Source: an uncultured Caulobacterales bacterium (GTDB lineage Bacteria > Pseudomonadota > Alphaproteobacteria > Caulobacterales > Caulobacteraceae). From it: a stretch of 64,000 nt of DNA. Under the pieces are notes generated by a model. It saw only the letters and a list, made by a program, of their open reading frames with translations, did no database searches and had not been told where the DNA came from. Positions 1 to 8,019 of this stretch are shown in pieces. The position numbers and the translations under genes were made by a program. Position 1 is the stretch's first letter. Each line of letters begins with the position of its first letter. The stretch lies in NCBI GenBank assembly GCA_903840435.1, contig CAIMFV010000028.1:36476-100475 (forward strand), written 5' to 3'.

Positions 1-1235
1 TGCAGGGCCTCAGTTGCTCCAGAAGGGTAGTTATGCAGGCTGGCAAGGCTGGCGAAATTGGCCGCCGATACCAAGGTTTTGCGGCTCACAAAGGCCAGAT
101 TGCCCGGAAACTGGGCCCAAAACGCCGCCTCCATATTCATGTCTTCGCGCACCGCGATGGCGCCGATTTCAGCCAGTCCGGCTTGAATTTGGGCCACCGC
201 CAAATCGAGCTCTTCAAAGCTCGCGGCCTTGGCGAGCAGGGTGAGGTGATGCTCGCCATAGGCGGATCGACCCGCGCCGACATTGTCGCGCGCCTGGGCC
301 AACTCGTCCTGCAGGCTGACTGCATCATCCTTGGCGGCGCGTAACCTGCGGGTGGCAAGCCCCATACGGTCGAGCGCGGTCTGGCGATCAACAAAGGCGA
401 AGCTTTCGCTCAGCACCATCTCAAATGGCAGGCGCAAAATTCCGTCCAGCATGCCGGGCCTTGAGCTGGCCGGATAATCTTTCAGCGAGATCATCGCGCC
501 GAATTGGGCGGGCTGATCACCCCGACGACCGAATTCGAGGACGTCGAGACCAAAGGCCAAGCGCTTTTGCGCCAGTGCATCGCCGAGATCGCCACTGGGT
601 GCCAAGACCTTTAAAGGTTCACCATTGACGAGCTCGGCTAAAAATTCCGCCACCTCGGAATAGGTTCCGGTCTTGGTCTTGCGCAGGCCGAGCGTCCTGG
701 GACCATAGGGGGAGAGGGCTGAGACAAAGGTCTCGCGCGTGGCGTGCAACTCGCGCAACTCGCGGGTAAGTCCAAGGTCCCGATCGGTTTTCCGGCTGAA
801 CAGTTTGGCGATCAGCCCCGCATCCCCCTGGAGCGGGCGACTGATGAGGGTCAGGTAGAGGTCGTTGACATAGAGTTTTCGTTGCGCCAGTTGCGCGTTC
901 CAAGCCGCATCAAGTTCGGCGCAAAATGGATCGGTAGGCGGCTCAAGCCTTGGCGCCGCAACGGGTTTGCGGATCACATGGTGATAGATCGCCAAACGCG
1001 ACGAGGCTGCGCCGCGCAACAGGGTTTCACGAATGGCCTTGCGATAGTTTAATTCGTCATCATCGGAAGTTTCCGCAGCAAATCCATTCAGCCTGATCAC
1101 CTGCATCAGTCGCCCGTCGCGGGTGGCTACCGTTTCGGCGTCGAGATGGCCCGCATAGGGCAGACGCCCGCCAATCGGGGCTTCGCGGAGCGCAAGTGTT
1201 CCCGCATCTCGGGTTGAGACCCGCTTTCCGGTCAT
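1..1235 (-). CDS. virB4: VirB4 type IV secretion ATPase (N-terminal part)
   Basis: The frame is open from an ATG at 1235 to the window edge, giving 411 codons of the N-terminal half. It reads GRLPYAGHLDAETVATRDGR near residue 25, then LNYRKAIRETLLRGAASSRL, which is characteristic of the VirB4/TrbE N-terminal domain. The Walker A and B motifs would lie beyond the window, so they cannot be seen. In the family this is the inner-membrane-associated ATPase that energises pilus assembly and substrate transfer. The start overlaps the virB3 stop in an ATGA, so translation is probably coupled. Family assignment is secure; whether the system moves DNA or protein is not shown. Confidence 0.9.
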   Translation of the reverse strand, partial: MTGKRVSTRDAGTLALREAPIGGRLPYAGHLDAETVATRDGRLMQVIRLNGFAAETSDDDELNYRKAIRETLLRGAASSRLAIYHHVIRKPVAAPRLEPPTDPFCAELDAAWNAQLAQRKLYVNDLYLTLISRPLQGDAGLIAKLFSRKTDRDLGLTRELRELHATRETFVSALSPYGPRTLGLRKTKTGTYSEVAEFLAELVNGEPLKVLAPSGDLGDALAQKRLAFGLDVLEFGRRGDQPAQFGAMISLKDYPASSRPGMLDGILRLPFEMVLSESFAFVDRQTALDRMGLATRRLRAAKDDAVSLQDELAQARDNVGAGRSAYGEHHLTLLAKAASFEELDLAVAQIQAGLAEIGAIAVREDMNMEAAFWAQFPGNLAFVSRKTLVSAANFASLASLHNYPSGATEAL

Positions 1236-1516
1236 GGGCGATAGACATTGGCGCGCCAGAAGCGCGCATTGCGCACCGGCGGACAGCGGCTAATCTTGGT
1301 CAGCCAAATGTCAAAAAATCGCGGTTCGCGCACGCAGCCAACAAAGCCAATCCCATGCGCAATGGCGGCAAAAACAAACGCGAAGGGCGAGCGGGTAATC
1401 AGGAAGAGTTCAAGGGTGACAATCAGGTTTGCCACAGCGAAGCTATAGGTCACTCCGCCAATCATCTGAGGGCGGGTGAGGGCGCTGAAAATGGGGTCGG
1501 TTGCGAGGTTGGACAT
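1232..1516 (-). CDS. virB3: VirB3 type IV secretion protein
   Basis: This 94-residue protein begins with an ATG and has a hydrophobic hairpin at about residues 20-58. It then carries the family signature FFDIWL, followed by NARFWRANVYRP at the C-terminus. VirB3 is a small inner-membrane subunit that docks with VirB4. The gene lies between virB2 and virB4 on the same strand, with 25 bases to virB2 and a 4-base overlap with virB4. Order and length match the VirB/Trb families. Confidence 0.9.
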   Translation of the reverse strand: MSNLATDPIFSALTRPQMIGGVTYSFAVANLIVTLELFLITRSPFAFVFAAIAHGIGFVGCVREPRFFDIWLTKISRCPPVRNARFWRANVYRP

Positions 1517-1541
1517 GGTTCAGATCGCTCCCACGGCGGCT

Positions 1542-1868
1542 CTAATGATATCCCCCGGCGACAGACCTGATCCCCGCAACAATGGCGGTGGCACCAAAGA
1601 TGATAAAACAGCCAAAGACGACGGTCAGCCCCCGACGCCACTCGATCCGGCCCGTTAGCATCAGGTATCCGACTGCGGCCACCGCAATTACCGCCGCCGT
1701 GGTGGCAAGGTTGCCGAGCATGGTGTCTTGCACCCAATCGAGGGCTGCATTTACTGGTGATGATCCCGCAGGGGCTGCGGCGGATTGGGCCAGGGCCGGT
1801 CCAGACGCAGCGATGGCGCTGAGGCTCATGGCAATAAAACGAACTTTCATGGCTCGGGTCCGACTCAA
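1542..1868 (-). CDS. virB2: VirB2/TrbC-like pilin
   Basis: This 108-residue protein has an n-region of basic residues, a hydrophobic signal ending ALAQ near residue 28, and two further hydrophobic segments at about 50-68 and 78-100. That is the layout of VirB2/TrbC major pilins. The start chosen is a TTG at 1868 because AAGG sits about 7 bases upstream. An in-frame ATG at 1850 would give MKVRF and an equally good signal peptide but has no obvious ribosome site. It is the first gene of the virB2-virB3-virB4 run seen here. Confidence 0.82.
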   Translation of the reverse strand: MSRTRAMKVRFIAMSLSAIAASGPALAQSAAAPAGSSPVNAALDWVQDTMLGNLATTAAVIAVAAVGYLMLTGRIEWRRGLTVVFGCFIIFGATAIVAGIRSVAGGYH

Positions 1869-1969
1869 TAAATCGCCTTAGGGAATCACATCGCGATGAC
1901 CACCTACAAGAAGGTTACTCGATTTTAAGGATTGCAGGTAGCAAACAAAAAGTCGCGCTTAAGTGGTTC

Positions 1970-3424
1970 CTACAGCGCAGAGAGGAAGGCGACGAGGTCG
2001 GCGTGTTGTTGAGCGGTCAGTTTCATGGCGAAGCGCGCATTGTAGAAATTGACCACGTCATCGAGAGTGGCAGCGGAGCCATTATGGAAATAGGGCGCGC
2101 GCGCCGAAAGATTGCGCAAGACCGGTACCTTGAACTTGCCAATGTCGGCCCATTTTCCTGTTGTCAGGGCAAGGCCAGGGTCGCTGGTTTGCACCGTTCC
2201 GCCGGTGGCCCGATTGGACAAGGTGATCAAAGGCAGGTCCGAAGTCCGCACATTGGCCGCAGCAACGCCAGTATTGACCAAGAAGGATGTCGTATGGCTT
2301 CCGGCATTTGGTGCATTGTGGCAGGTGGCGCAGGTTCCGGTGACCGTGGTCAGGGCCTTGCCGTTTAAGACCTGGTCATTCAGGCCCGCGACGCCGGTCA
2401 AGGTGATCGGCAAGCTGTTGAAGAGTTTCTCACCGCGACCGACAGAGGCCCTGGCCAATAGCGCGCTATTGCCGCCCGAAAGCGACTCCCAGGCCGAGAA
2501 GAGCGTAAAGGCCGGACTTGGGGTCACACCAATCGGGGCCTTTCCGGAAAACGGGTTGTTCGATCCAGGCGTGAAGCTTTGTTGCGGCAGAGTAAGGACG
2601 CCGCCTTGGGCATTGGTCCCGTTCAAGGCGCCCGCAGTCGAGAGTGTGGTTTGGGCCGAGAATTGCGGAATTTCGGCGTTGTAGATCGCTGAAAGCGTGG
2701 CGGCGGTCGGCGCGACCGCCCCAGCCTCGTGACCGGTTACCGCGTCGCTGGCCTGGGTGAGCAGGGCTTGTTGCACGGAGCTTGTGGTGAGCGATTCCCG
2801 ACCGTCCCACATGACGTTGGACAAAAATCCAAGGTTGGTCGTCGGTGAAATGCGCCGATAGACCGAAATCTGGCTCTGGGAGGTGCAGCCATAGGGATTG
2901 TTGACGGCAAGGACGAGAAACTCCGCCCCGTTGGGCGGCGTCAAACCTATACGGATGAGGCCTTTGGTCAGGAGCAGGCTTGAGGCCGTTCGATGGGCGG
3001 CAAGGGTGGCGGTACTCAAGCTCGGGCAGTTGGTCCCATCAATGCTGGCGAAAATCGGATCGTTGCCATTACTCGCCGTGAAGCGGTTGTTGAGATTGGT
3101 TGGCGATTCCGTCCAACCGTTATTGGGGTTGTGGCACGTGCCGCAGGTGCGCTTATTCGACCCCAGGGCGAGGAAGAACGGATTGGTCGGCGGCACCACC
3201 CCATTGGCGGCGAAATTGCTCCATTGACCGGCGGGATCGCCAAAGACGCTGAGCGCCGTCGCATAGGAGCCGAAATCACTGGGCGGGGTTGCGACAGGTG
3301 CAGCCACAGCGACCGATATCGCGCTAGCGCGCTCGGCTTGGGAGGCAGGGGGCAGGGGCGCGCTGCAGGCGGTGAGCCAGCTCGCGACACACGCGGCCGT
3401 CATCACCAAGGTCAAATTGCGCAT
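1970..3424 (-). CDS. Di-heme cytochrome c peroxidase (CCP/MauG family) lipoprotein
   Basis: The protein has 484 residues. The N-terminus carries a lipobox, LTAC, with Cys20, so it is likely a lipoprotein in the outer or inner membrane facing the periplasm. Two CxxCH heme-c motifs are present: CGTCH at 94-98 and CATCH at 365-369. MWDGRE at 205-210 and the C-terminal FHNGSAATLDDVV are both typical of bacterial CCP/MauG proteins. Family members reduce hydrogen peroxide or oxidise protein or small substrates; the substrate here is unknown. It lies on the same strand between a VirB1-like transglycosylase and virB2, which is an unexpected place for this family. Gaps of about 100 bases on each side suggest its own promoter. 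Confidence 0.87.
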   Translation of the reverse strand: MRNLTLVMTAACVASWLTACSAPLPPASQAERASAISVAVAAPVATPPSDFGSYATALSVFGDPAGQWSNFAANGVVPPTNPFFLALGSNKRTCGTCHNPNNGWTESPTNLNNRFTASNGNDPIFASIDGTNCPSLSTATLAAHRTASSLLLTKGLIRIGLTPPNGAEFLVLAVNNPYGCTSQSQISVYRRISPTTNLGFLSNVMWDGRESLTTSSVQQALLTQASDAVTGHEAGAVAPTAATLSAIYNAEIPQFSAQTTLSTAGALNGTNAQGGVLTLPQQSFTPGSNNPFSGKAPIGVTPSPAFTLFSAWESLSGGNSALLARASVGRGEKLFNSLPITLTGVAGLNDQVLNGKALTTVTGTCATCHNAPNAGSHTTSFLVNTGVAAANVRTSDLPLITLSNRATGGTVQTSDPGLALTTGKWADIGKFKVPVLRNLSARAPYFHNGSAATLDDVVNFYNARFAMKLTAQQHADLVAFLSAL

Positions 3425-3553
3425 GCGTCACTCCACGAAAAGGCGAAATGACACTGCGGGACAATTATTAATTGAGCGGCAAAACTCACCCTAAATGGAA
3501 GATAAACCCTGGCAGACTTGAGAGCGAGGCTGGCCTTGGCGGGCTTGCCGGTA

Positions 3554-4153
3554 TCAGGGCGCGCGCGCGGGCGGCAGCGTGTCGCTGAGGCGGTTCAAAA
3601 CACTGTCGATAAAGCCTTGGGTTTCGCGAAACGGGGGAACGCCGCCATAGCGACGCACGGCATCCGGCCCGGCATTGTAGGCGGCCAAGGCTAAAAGAAT
3701 GTCGCCATCATAGAGCTTCAACAGCTGCTCCATATAGCGCGTACCCCCCTCGACATTGCCGCTGAGGCTGGAGCGATCCACGCCAAGATGCTTCGAGGTT
3801 TGCGCCATCAATTGCATGACGCCTTGGGCCCCCTTCGGCGACATGGCGGTGGGGTTGAGGCGCGACTCGGTCCAAGCGACGGCTTCGATCAGGCGTCGGC
3901 TCAGCGCGTGTCTGTCGGCCGCCTTGGCGATTTCCTTCAGAACCTCGGTGCGTGGGGCTGTGACCGTGCGCGCTCCTGTCGGGGGCGGCTGCGCAGGCGC
4001 GATTTGCGACCTGTCACCCCCACCGGACACCACCGGTCCCGAATAGGTCTTGATGCCGTCAGGGGCAACCTCAATCACCTGACAGCACGCCGGAACCGGA
4101 CCCATGACCAGGGCCAAGATTCCAGCCTGCCAGGCGCGTTTAGAAGGCAACAT
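3554..4153 (-). CDS. Lytic transglycosylase, VirB1-like
   Basis: The protein has 199 residues from an ATG at 4153. A GTG at 4171 would add six residues but weaken the signal peptide. The signal runs to about residue 24. The SLT domain has catalytic Glu96 in ESRLNP, then SPKGAQGVMQLM, and AYNAG at about 158-162, the usual lysozyme-like active-site markers. It should cleave peptidoglycan glycan strands in the periplasm. Small SLT proteins next to virB2-4 act as VirB1, opening the wall for the secretion channel. The gene overlaps the end of the DUF3443 gene by 14 bases. Confidence 0.85.
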   Translation of the reverse strand: MLPSKRAWQAGILALVMGPVPACCQVIEVAPDGIKTYSGPVVSGGGDRSQIAPAQPPPTGARTVTAPRTEVLKEIAKAADRHALSRRLIEAVAWTESRLNPTAMSPKGAQGVMQLMAQTSKHLGVDRSSLSGNVEGGTRYMEQLLKLYDGDILLALAAYNAGPDAVRRYGGVPPFRETQGFIDSVLNRLSDTLPPARAP

Positions 4154-5468
4154 AAGGTCCCACGGTCCCACCGGCGGTTCGCCCCTCTAAAGCGGTATAG
4201 ACCGTGCGGCCATAGAAGAAGGGGAGACCAAAATCGAAACTGTTGCTGTAGGGGGTCAGGTTAGAGGCGATTTTCGGATTGTCGCCAATACCGGGCAGGG
4301 CCGAATTGACCGAATTGAGCAGGCTATCGGCATTGTAAAGCGTAAAGTTTCCAGATTTCGACGCCCCATTCGTCCCGCTGAGCGTCACCGAAATCGAAAG
4401 GCTCGGATTTGGACAATAGTAAGATGTCTCTTGCGCAGACGTACAATTTGGGATGGTTGAATCGACAAAGAAATAGCTGTTGCTGCCTGTATCGAGGAAG
4501 CTCTGATCCAGATTGCGTCCGCGATAGCCCGCGATGATCAGGCCTGGGCCGAGCCCACTGGATGAGCTTGTGGTTGTGAGAATCGTCGCGCTGCCCAACC
4601 CATTATTCGTCTGGGTCCCGATGCCAAAATAGACGGTCCCACTGACGCTCGGAGCGCCCCCGGCCGCGACGGCGGGCAGGCTAACAATCGTGCCGTTATT
4701 GTCCGAGCTGAATGCGGCAATGGGATTGGGCAGTTGTTGGAACGGGGCCGAGGTGCTGGCCGCCCGGGCAATAATGGCCCCACAGCCCGAGGTCGGGCAG
4801 TCATAATAGCTCGCCGCGCCATAACCGTTGACGACGGTACAGTTTTGACCACAGTCCGTGGTTTGGGTGCCGATCCCCAATATGCCATTGGCAGCAAAGT
4901 CCTGCACTGTCGTCAGATTGTTGCCGCCGCCAGACGTGCAGGATGTCGGAGGATTCGCAAACTGGCCCGTGTCGGCAATCACATGGAACGGCATGGCTGA
5001 AACAGTCTTCCCGCCAAAGGTAAAATCTGCGGATCGCACCGAGCCAAACACATAGCCGTCGACATAGGTATAGCATTCACCGACCGGATTGCCGGAGGCT
5101 TGGGTCTGCAGAGGCAAGGCGCTCAGCAGCGAACTGTTTAGCGCTGACCGCAGCACGCGCAGGCCTTCGGAGCCTGTATCGAGTTGGATATGGTCGATGG
5201 TCTGGCAGGTGGTGGTTCCGGGCGCACAAAGCGTTACCGAAACATAGGCCGTGTTATAGGCCGAATATCCATTGGGCCCAAGGCTCAACGCGCTCGGTCC
5301 TTGGTCGATCGTAACGGTCGCAAAATTGGTTAGGGTTGGTGTCGGCGTTCCGCCAGAGCCGCCGCCGGAACCGCCTCCCGAGGATGAGCTTGACCCCCCG
5401 CCACCACCTCCGCCTCCGCAGGCAGCCAGAGAGAATGCAAGGCATAGCACGAGAAACGATCTCAGCAT
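4140..5468 (-). CDS. DUF3443 lipoprotein with two D-T-G-S motifs
   Basis: The protein has 442 residues. A lipobox, LAAC, places the lipidated Cys at 17. It is followed by a long Gly/Ser tether (18-40) and then the DUF3443 region with the family phrase YVSVTLCAPGTTTCQTIDH. Two motifs, DTGSEGLR (Asp97) and DTGSNSYFF (Asp326), are spaced about 230 residues apart. That resembles the paired catalytic Asp motifs of bilobal pepsin-like proteases. Several Cys are present, suggesting disulphides. DUF3443 has no established function; protease activity is inference. The DUF2844 gene lies just upstream, and these two families are often neighbours. Confidence 0.82.
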   Translation of the reverse strand: MLRSFLVLCLAFSLAACGGGGGGGGSSSSSGGGSGGGSGGTPTPTLTNFATVTIDQGPSALSLGPNGYSAYNTAYVSVTLCAPGTTTCQTIDHIQLDTGSEGLRVLRSALNSSLLSALPLQTQASGNPVGECYTYVDGYVFGSVRSADFTFGGKTVSAMPFHVIADTGQFANPPTSCTSGGGNNLTTVQDFAANGILGIGTQTTDCGQNCTVVNGYGAASYYDCPTSGCGAIIARAASTSAPFQQLPNPIAAFSSDNNGTIVSLPAVAAGGAPSVSGTVYFGIGTQTNNGLGSATILTTTSSSSGLGPGLIIAGYRGRNLDQSFLDTGSNSYFFVDSTIPNCTSAQETSYYCPNPSLSISVTLSGTNGASKSGNFTLYNADSLLNSVNSALPGIGDNPKIASNLTPYSNSFDFGLPFFYGRTVYTALEGRTAGGTVGPYVAF

Positions 5469-5527
5469 GAAGTCGGTCCTATCAGAGGGGAGGGCCTATA
5501 GCGGTTGCGGGACGACTGAAACTCTTT

Positions 5528-5561
5528 CTCTACTGAGATTCTGGCTCTACTGAGATTCTGG
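5528..5561. repeat. 17-bp perfect tandem duplication
   Basis: CTCTACTGAGATTCTGG occurs twice in direct succession (5528-5544 and 5545-5561). The right copy encodes the last codons and stop of the DUF2844 gene. The left copy lies just after the stop, so the duplication does not change the protein. Confidence 0.95.
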
Positions 5562-5999
5562 GAAGCTAAATCCAGCAGGCGCAAGTTTGGACAGGATGGC
5601 ATAGCCCCAAAAGCCGCCCGGATGGCCCCCGGTGCGAATCTGTAAATCCTCGGTGTCGACGCTCGGCGCAACGCGGTGGTGCAGCGTCGCGCGTGTGGGC
5701 GTATTGGCCTGCAAGGTGGCGAAATGCGGACCGAGTAATTGGCGAAGGTCGGGCTTGCCCGGTCCGCGCCAGGCGACGGCAAACACAACGCCGTCGCTGC
5801 CAGCGAACTCGCGCACCAGCGTTGAATTGGCCATGCGCAACACATGCGCAGTAAATCCAAGCCCAACCGTCGATTGTATTGAGGCCTTCATATGCAATCG
5901 ATCCGAGGCGACTGTTGCATAGCTTCCGCCAAGGCTTGCCGCAACAGGTTGGGCACACCCTAAGCTAAGCAGGCACAAGCTGACGCCAAAGCCTCGCAT
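5547..5999 (-). CDS. DUF2844 family secreted protein
   Basis: The ATG at 5999 gives 150 residues beginning MRGFGVSLCLL, a good signal peptide ending near PVAAS. An upstream ATG at 6041 adds 14 residues in front of the signal and is less likely. The mature part contains LGGSYATV, VREFAGSDGVVFAVAWRGP and a C-terminal GGFWGYA segment, all seen in DUF2844 proteins. No enzymatic motif is visible. It is 78 bases from the DUF3443 gene on the same strand and probably shares its transcript. Function unknown; the pair is exported. Confidence 0.75.
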   Translation of the reverse strand: MRGFGVSLCLLSLGCAQPVAASLGGSYATVASDRLHMKASIQSTVGLGFTAHVLRMANSTLVREFAGSDGVVFAVAWRGPGKPDLRQLLGPHFATLQANTPTRATLHHRVAPSVDTEDLQIRTGGHPGGFWGYAILSKLAPAGFSFPESQ

Positions 6000-6263
6000 T
6001 TTCAGCGAGGCCAGATCCGATTTGCCGATGATCGAGGTCATAATGGCACCATTTCTCTGGCCGTGGGTGTGTGTATCAATTACTACATCTTAGGGTGGAA
6101 AATGGCCAGCTCATGGCGAAGATTGGGCCCGTTTCGTGGCTTGGGATTTTGCCCGGGGCAGGGAAATATTCATGTTCCATTTAGGTTCGGGCTGTCAAAT
6201 CAGTTTCATGATTTGTTGCTAGTCCGCAATCAGGTGCGCGGGGGAAATTTCCCAAACGTGACC

Positions 6264-6270
6264 TAAGGAG
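6264..6270 (+). promoter_or_regulatory. Strong Shine-Dalgarno deciding a GTG start
   Basis: AAGGAGG lies 5 bases before GTG 6276 and supports that codon as the start of the DUF1800 lipoprotein. The remainder of 6000-6263 between the divergent DUF2844 and DUF1800 genes must hold both promoters, but I see no clear operator. Confidence 0.7.
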
Positions 6271-6275
6271 GCCGT

Positions 6276-8009
6276 GTGCGCGCAGAGTTTGTCCGGCGAA
6301 CGCAACAGTGTCTTGCAGCCCTTTTGTCGGTCTCGCTGGTTGCCTGTGGCGGCGGCGGCGGTGGCGGGGGCGGCAGTGGAACGCCAACGCCTCCACCAAC
6401 CCAAACGATTTCGGTTTCTGACGCCGCGAGGTTCTTGACCCAAGCGACCTATGGTCCGACCGATGCCGATATCAGCGCGGTGCAATCCAGCGGCTATTCG
6501 GGCTGGATCACCCAACAATTAAGCGCCTCCCAGTCTTCGGCCCAAAGTTGGATGGACGCCCAACTCGTCACCTTGAGAGCGGCCAATCCAAAGGCTCAGC
6601 TAGGTCAAAGCCAATTTGATCAGATCTACTGGCAACAGGCGGCCACCGGGTCTGATCAGCTTCGAGAGCGAATGAAGCTGGCACTTTCGGAAATCTTTGT
6701 TGTGTCTTGGCAGTTTTCAAACGTCGATTCTCGCGGCATGGGCACCTATTGGGATCTCCTCGGAAATAACGCCTTTGGAAATTTCAGAACCCTGCTCGAA
6801 CAGGTGACGCTCAATCCCCAGATGGGCCACTATCTGACCTATCTCGGCAGCCAGAAAGAAAATCTGACCACGGGCCAGCATCCTGACGAAAACTACGCCC
6901 GTGAGGTCATGCAATTGATGACGATCGGGCTATGGCAGCTCAATTTTGATGGCACGCAAAAGCTCGATGCCACCGGTGCGCCGATCCCAACCTATACCCA
7001 TGACGACATTGCCGGCCTCGCCAAGGTGTTTACTGGCATCAGCTATTATTCGCCGAACCCGACCAACTCGACATTTTTTGGTGGATCTAAAGACGCCAAT
7101 GCCGAGGTCACGCCGATGATTTTTTACGACCAGTATCACTCAACCTCGGAGAAGGATTTTCTGGGCGTCGTCATTCCGGCATCAACCACAGCCTCCACCG
7201 CCGCCGATCTGAAGGTGGCTCTGGATACGCTGTTCAATCACCCAAATGTTGGCCCCTTTATCGCCAAGCAACTCATTCAACGCTTCGTCACCTCCAACCC
7301 ATCGCCCGCCTATGTCGGCCGCGTCGCCAGTGTTTTTAATAATAATGGCTCAGGCGTCCGCGGAGACCTGGGGGCTGTGGTCAAGGCTGTGCTGACCGAC
7401 ACGGAGGCGAGGGACGCGTCGGTGGCGACGTCGGCGACTTTTGGCAAGCTGCGGGAGCCTGTCATTCGGCTTGGCAATTGGATGCGAAGCTTTGGCGCGG
7501 TTTCCCAGTCGGGTCAGTGGGGCATGAGTTCAACCTCGGCTGAAACCCAACTGGCGCAAAGTCCTTTAAATGCGCCCAGTGTTTTCAATTTCTGGCGACC
7601 CGGATATGTGCCGCCCAACTCAAAACTGGGGGCTGCGGGCCTCGTTGCGCCCGAAATGCAGGTGGTGGATGAGGTCTCGACGGCGGGCTATCTGAACACC
7701 ATTCAAAGCGCGATCATAAGCGGCATTGGTTCGGCGTCTGGCGTCACCGGTGGCGACATCAAGTCCGCCTATGCCAACGAAATTCCCCTGGCTAGCACGC
7801 CTGCATCACTCATCGCCCGACTAAACACCCTGTTGTTTTCAGGCCAAATGTCGACGGGGCTGCAACAGAGCCTGACCACGGCGGTCTCTGCCATTCCCAT
7901 TCCAGGAAGCACGGCGACGTCGGCGCAGATTACGGCGGCGGAAACCCAAAGGGTCCAGTTGGCCATTTTTCTCTGCATGGCCTCTGGCGAATATTTGGCG
8001 CAGAAGTGA
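6276..8009 (+). CDS. DUF1800 family lipoprotein
   Basis: The protein has 577 residues from a GTG start with an excellent ribosome site. The signal ends at the lipobox LVAC (Cys24), followed by a run of nine Gly and a Pro/Thr spacer. The DUF1800 domain begins DAARFLTQATYGPT at about residue 48 and includes NYAREVMQLMTIGLW, a highly conserved family block. A second conserved stretch, SPLNAPSVFNFWRPGY, sits near residue 430. The next gene encodes DUF1501, and the two families are almost always paired. Function is unknown; the pairing and the lipoprotein/Tat signals imply a complex at or beyond the periplasm. Confidence 0.88.
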   Translation: MRAEFVRRTQQCLAALLSVSLVACGGGGGGGGGSGTPTPPPTQTISVSDAARFLTQATYGPTDADISAVQSSGYSGWITQQLSASQSSAQSWMDAQLVTLRAANPKAQLGQSQFDQIYWQQAATGSDQLRERMKLALSEIFVVSWQFSNVDSRGMGTYWDLLGNNAFGNFRTLLEQVTLNPQMGHYLTYLGSQKENLTTGQHPDENYAREVMQLMTIGLWQLNFDGTQKLDATGAPIPTYTHDDIAGLAKVFTGISYYSPNPTNSTFFGGSKDANAEVTPMIFYDQYHSTSEKDFLGVVIPASTTASTAADLKVALDTLFNHPNVGPFIAKQLIQRFVTSNPSPAYVGRVASVFNNNGSGVRGDLGAVVKAVLTDTEARDASVATSATFGKLREPVIRLGNWMRSFGAVSQSGQWGMSSTSAETQLAQSPLNAPSVFNFWRPGYVPPNSKLGAAGLVAPEMQVVDEVSTAGYLNTIQSAIISGIGSASGVTGGDIKSAYANEIPLASTPASLIARLNTLLFSGQMSTGLQQSLTTAVSAIPIPGSTATSAQITAAETQRVQLAIFLCMASGEYLAQK

Positions 8010-8019
8010 GGAGCGGCTG

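Noticed and set aside
1..4153. Integrative conjugative element border
   Set aside because: Only virB2-4 are visible and no relaxase, integrase, attachment site or base-composition change is seen.
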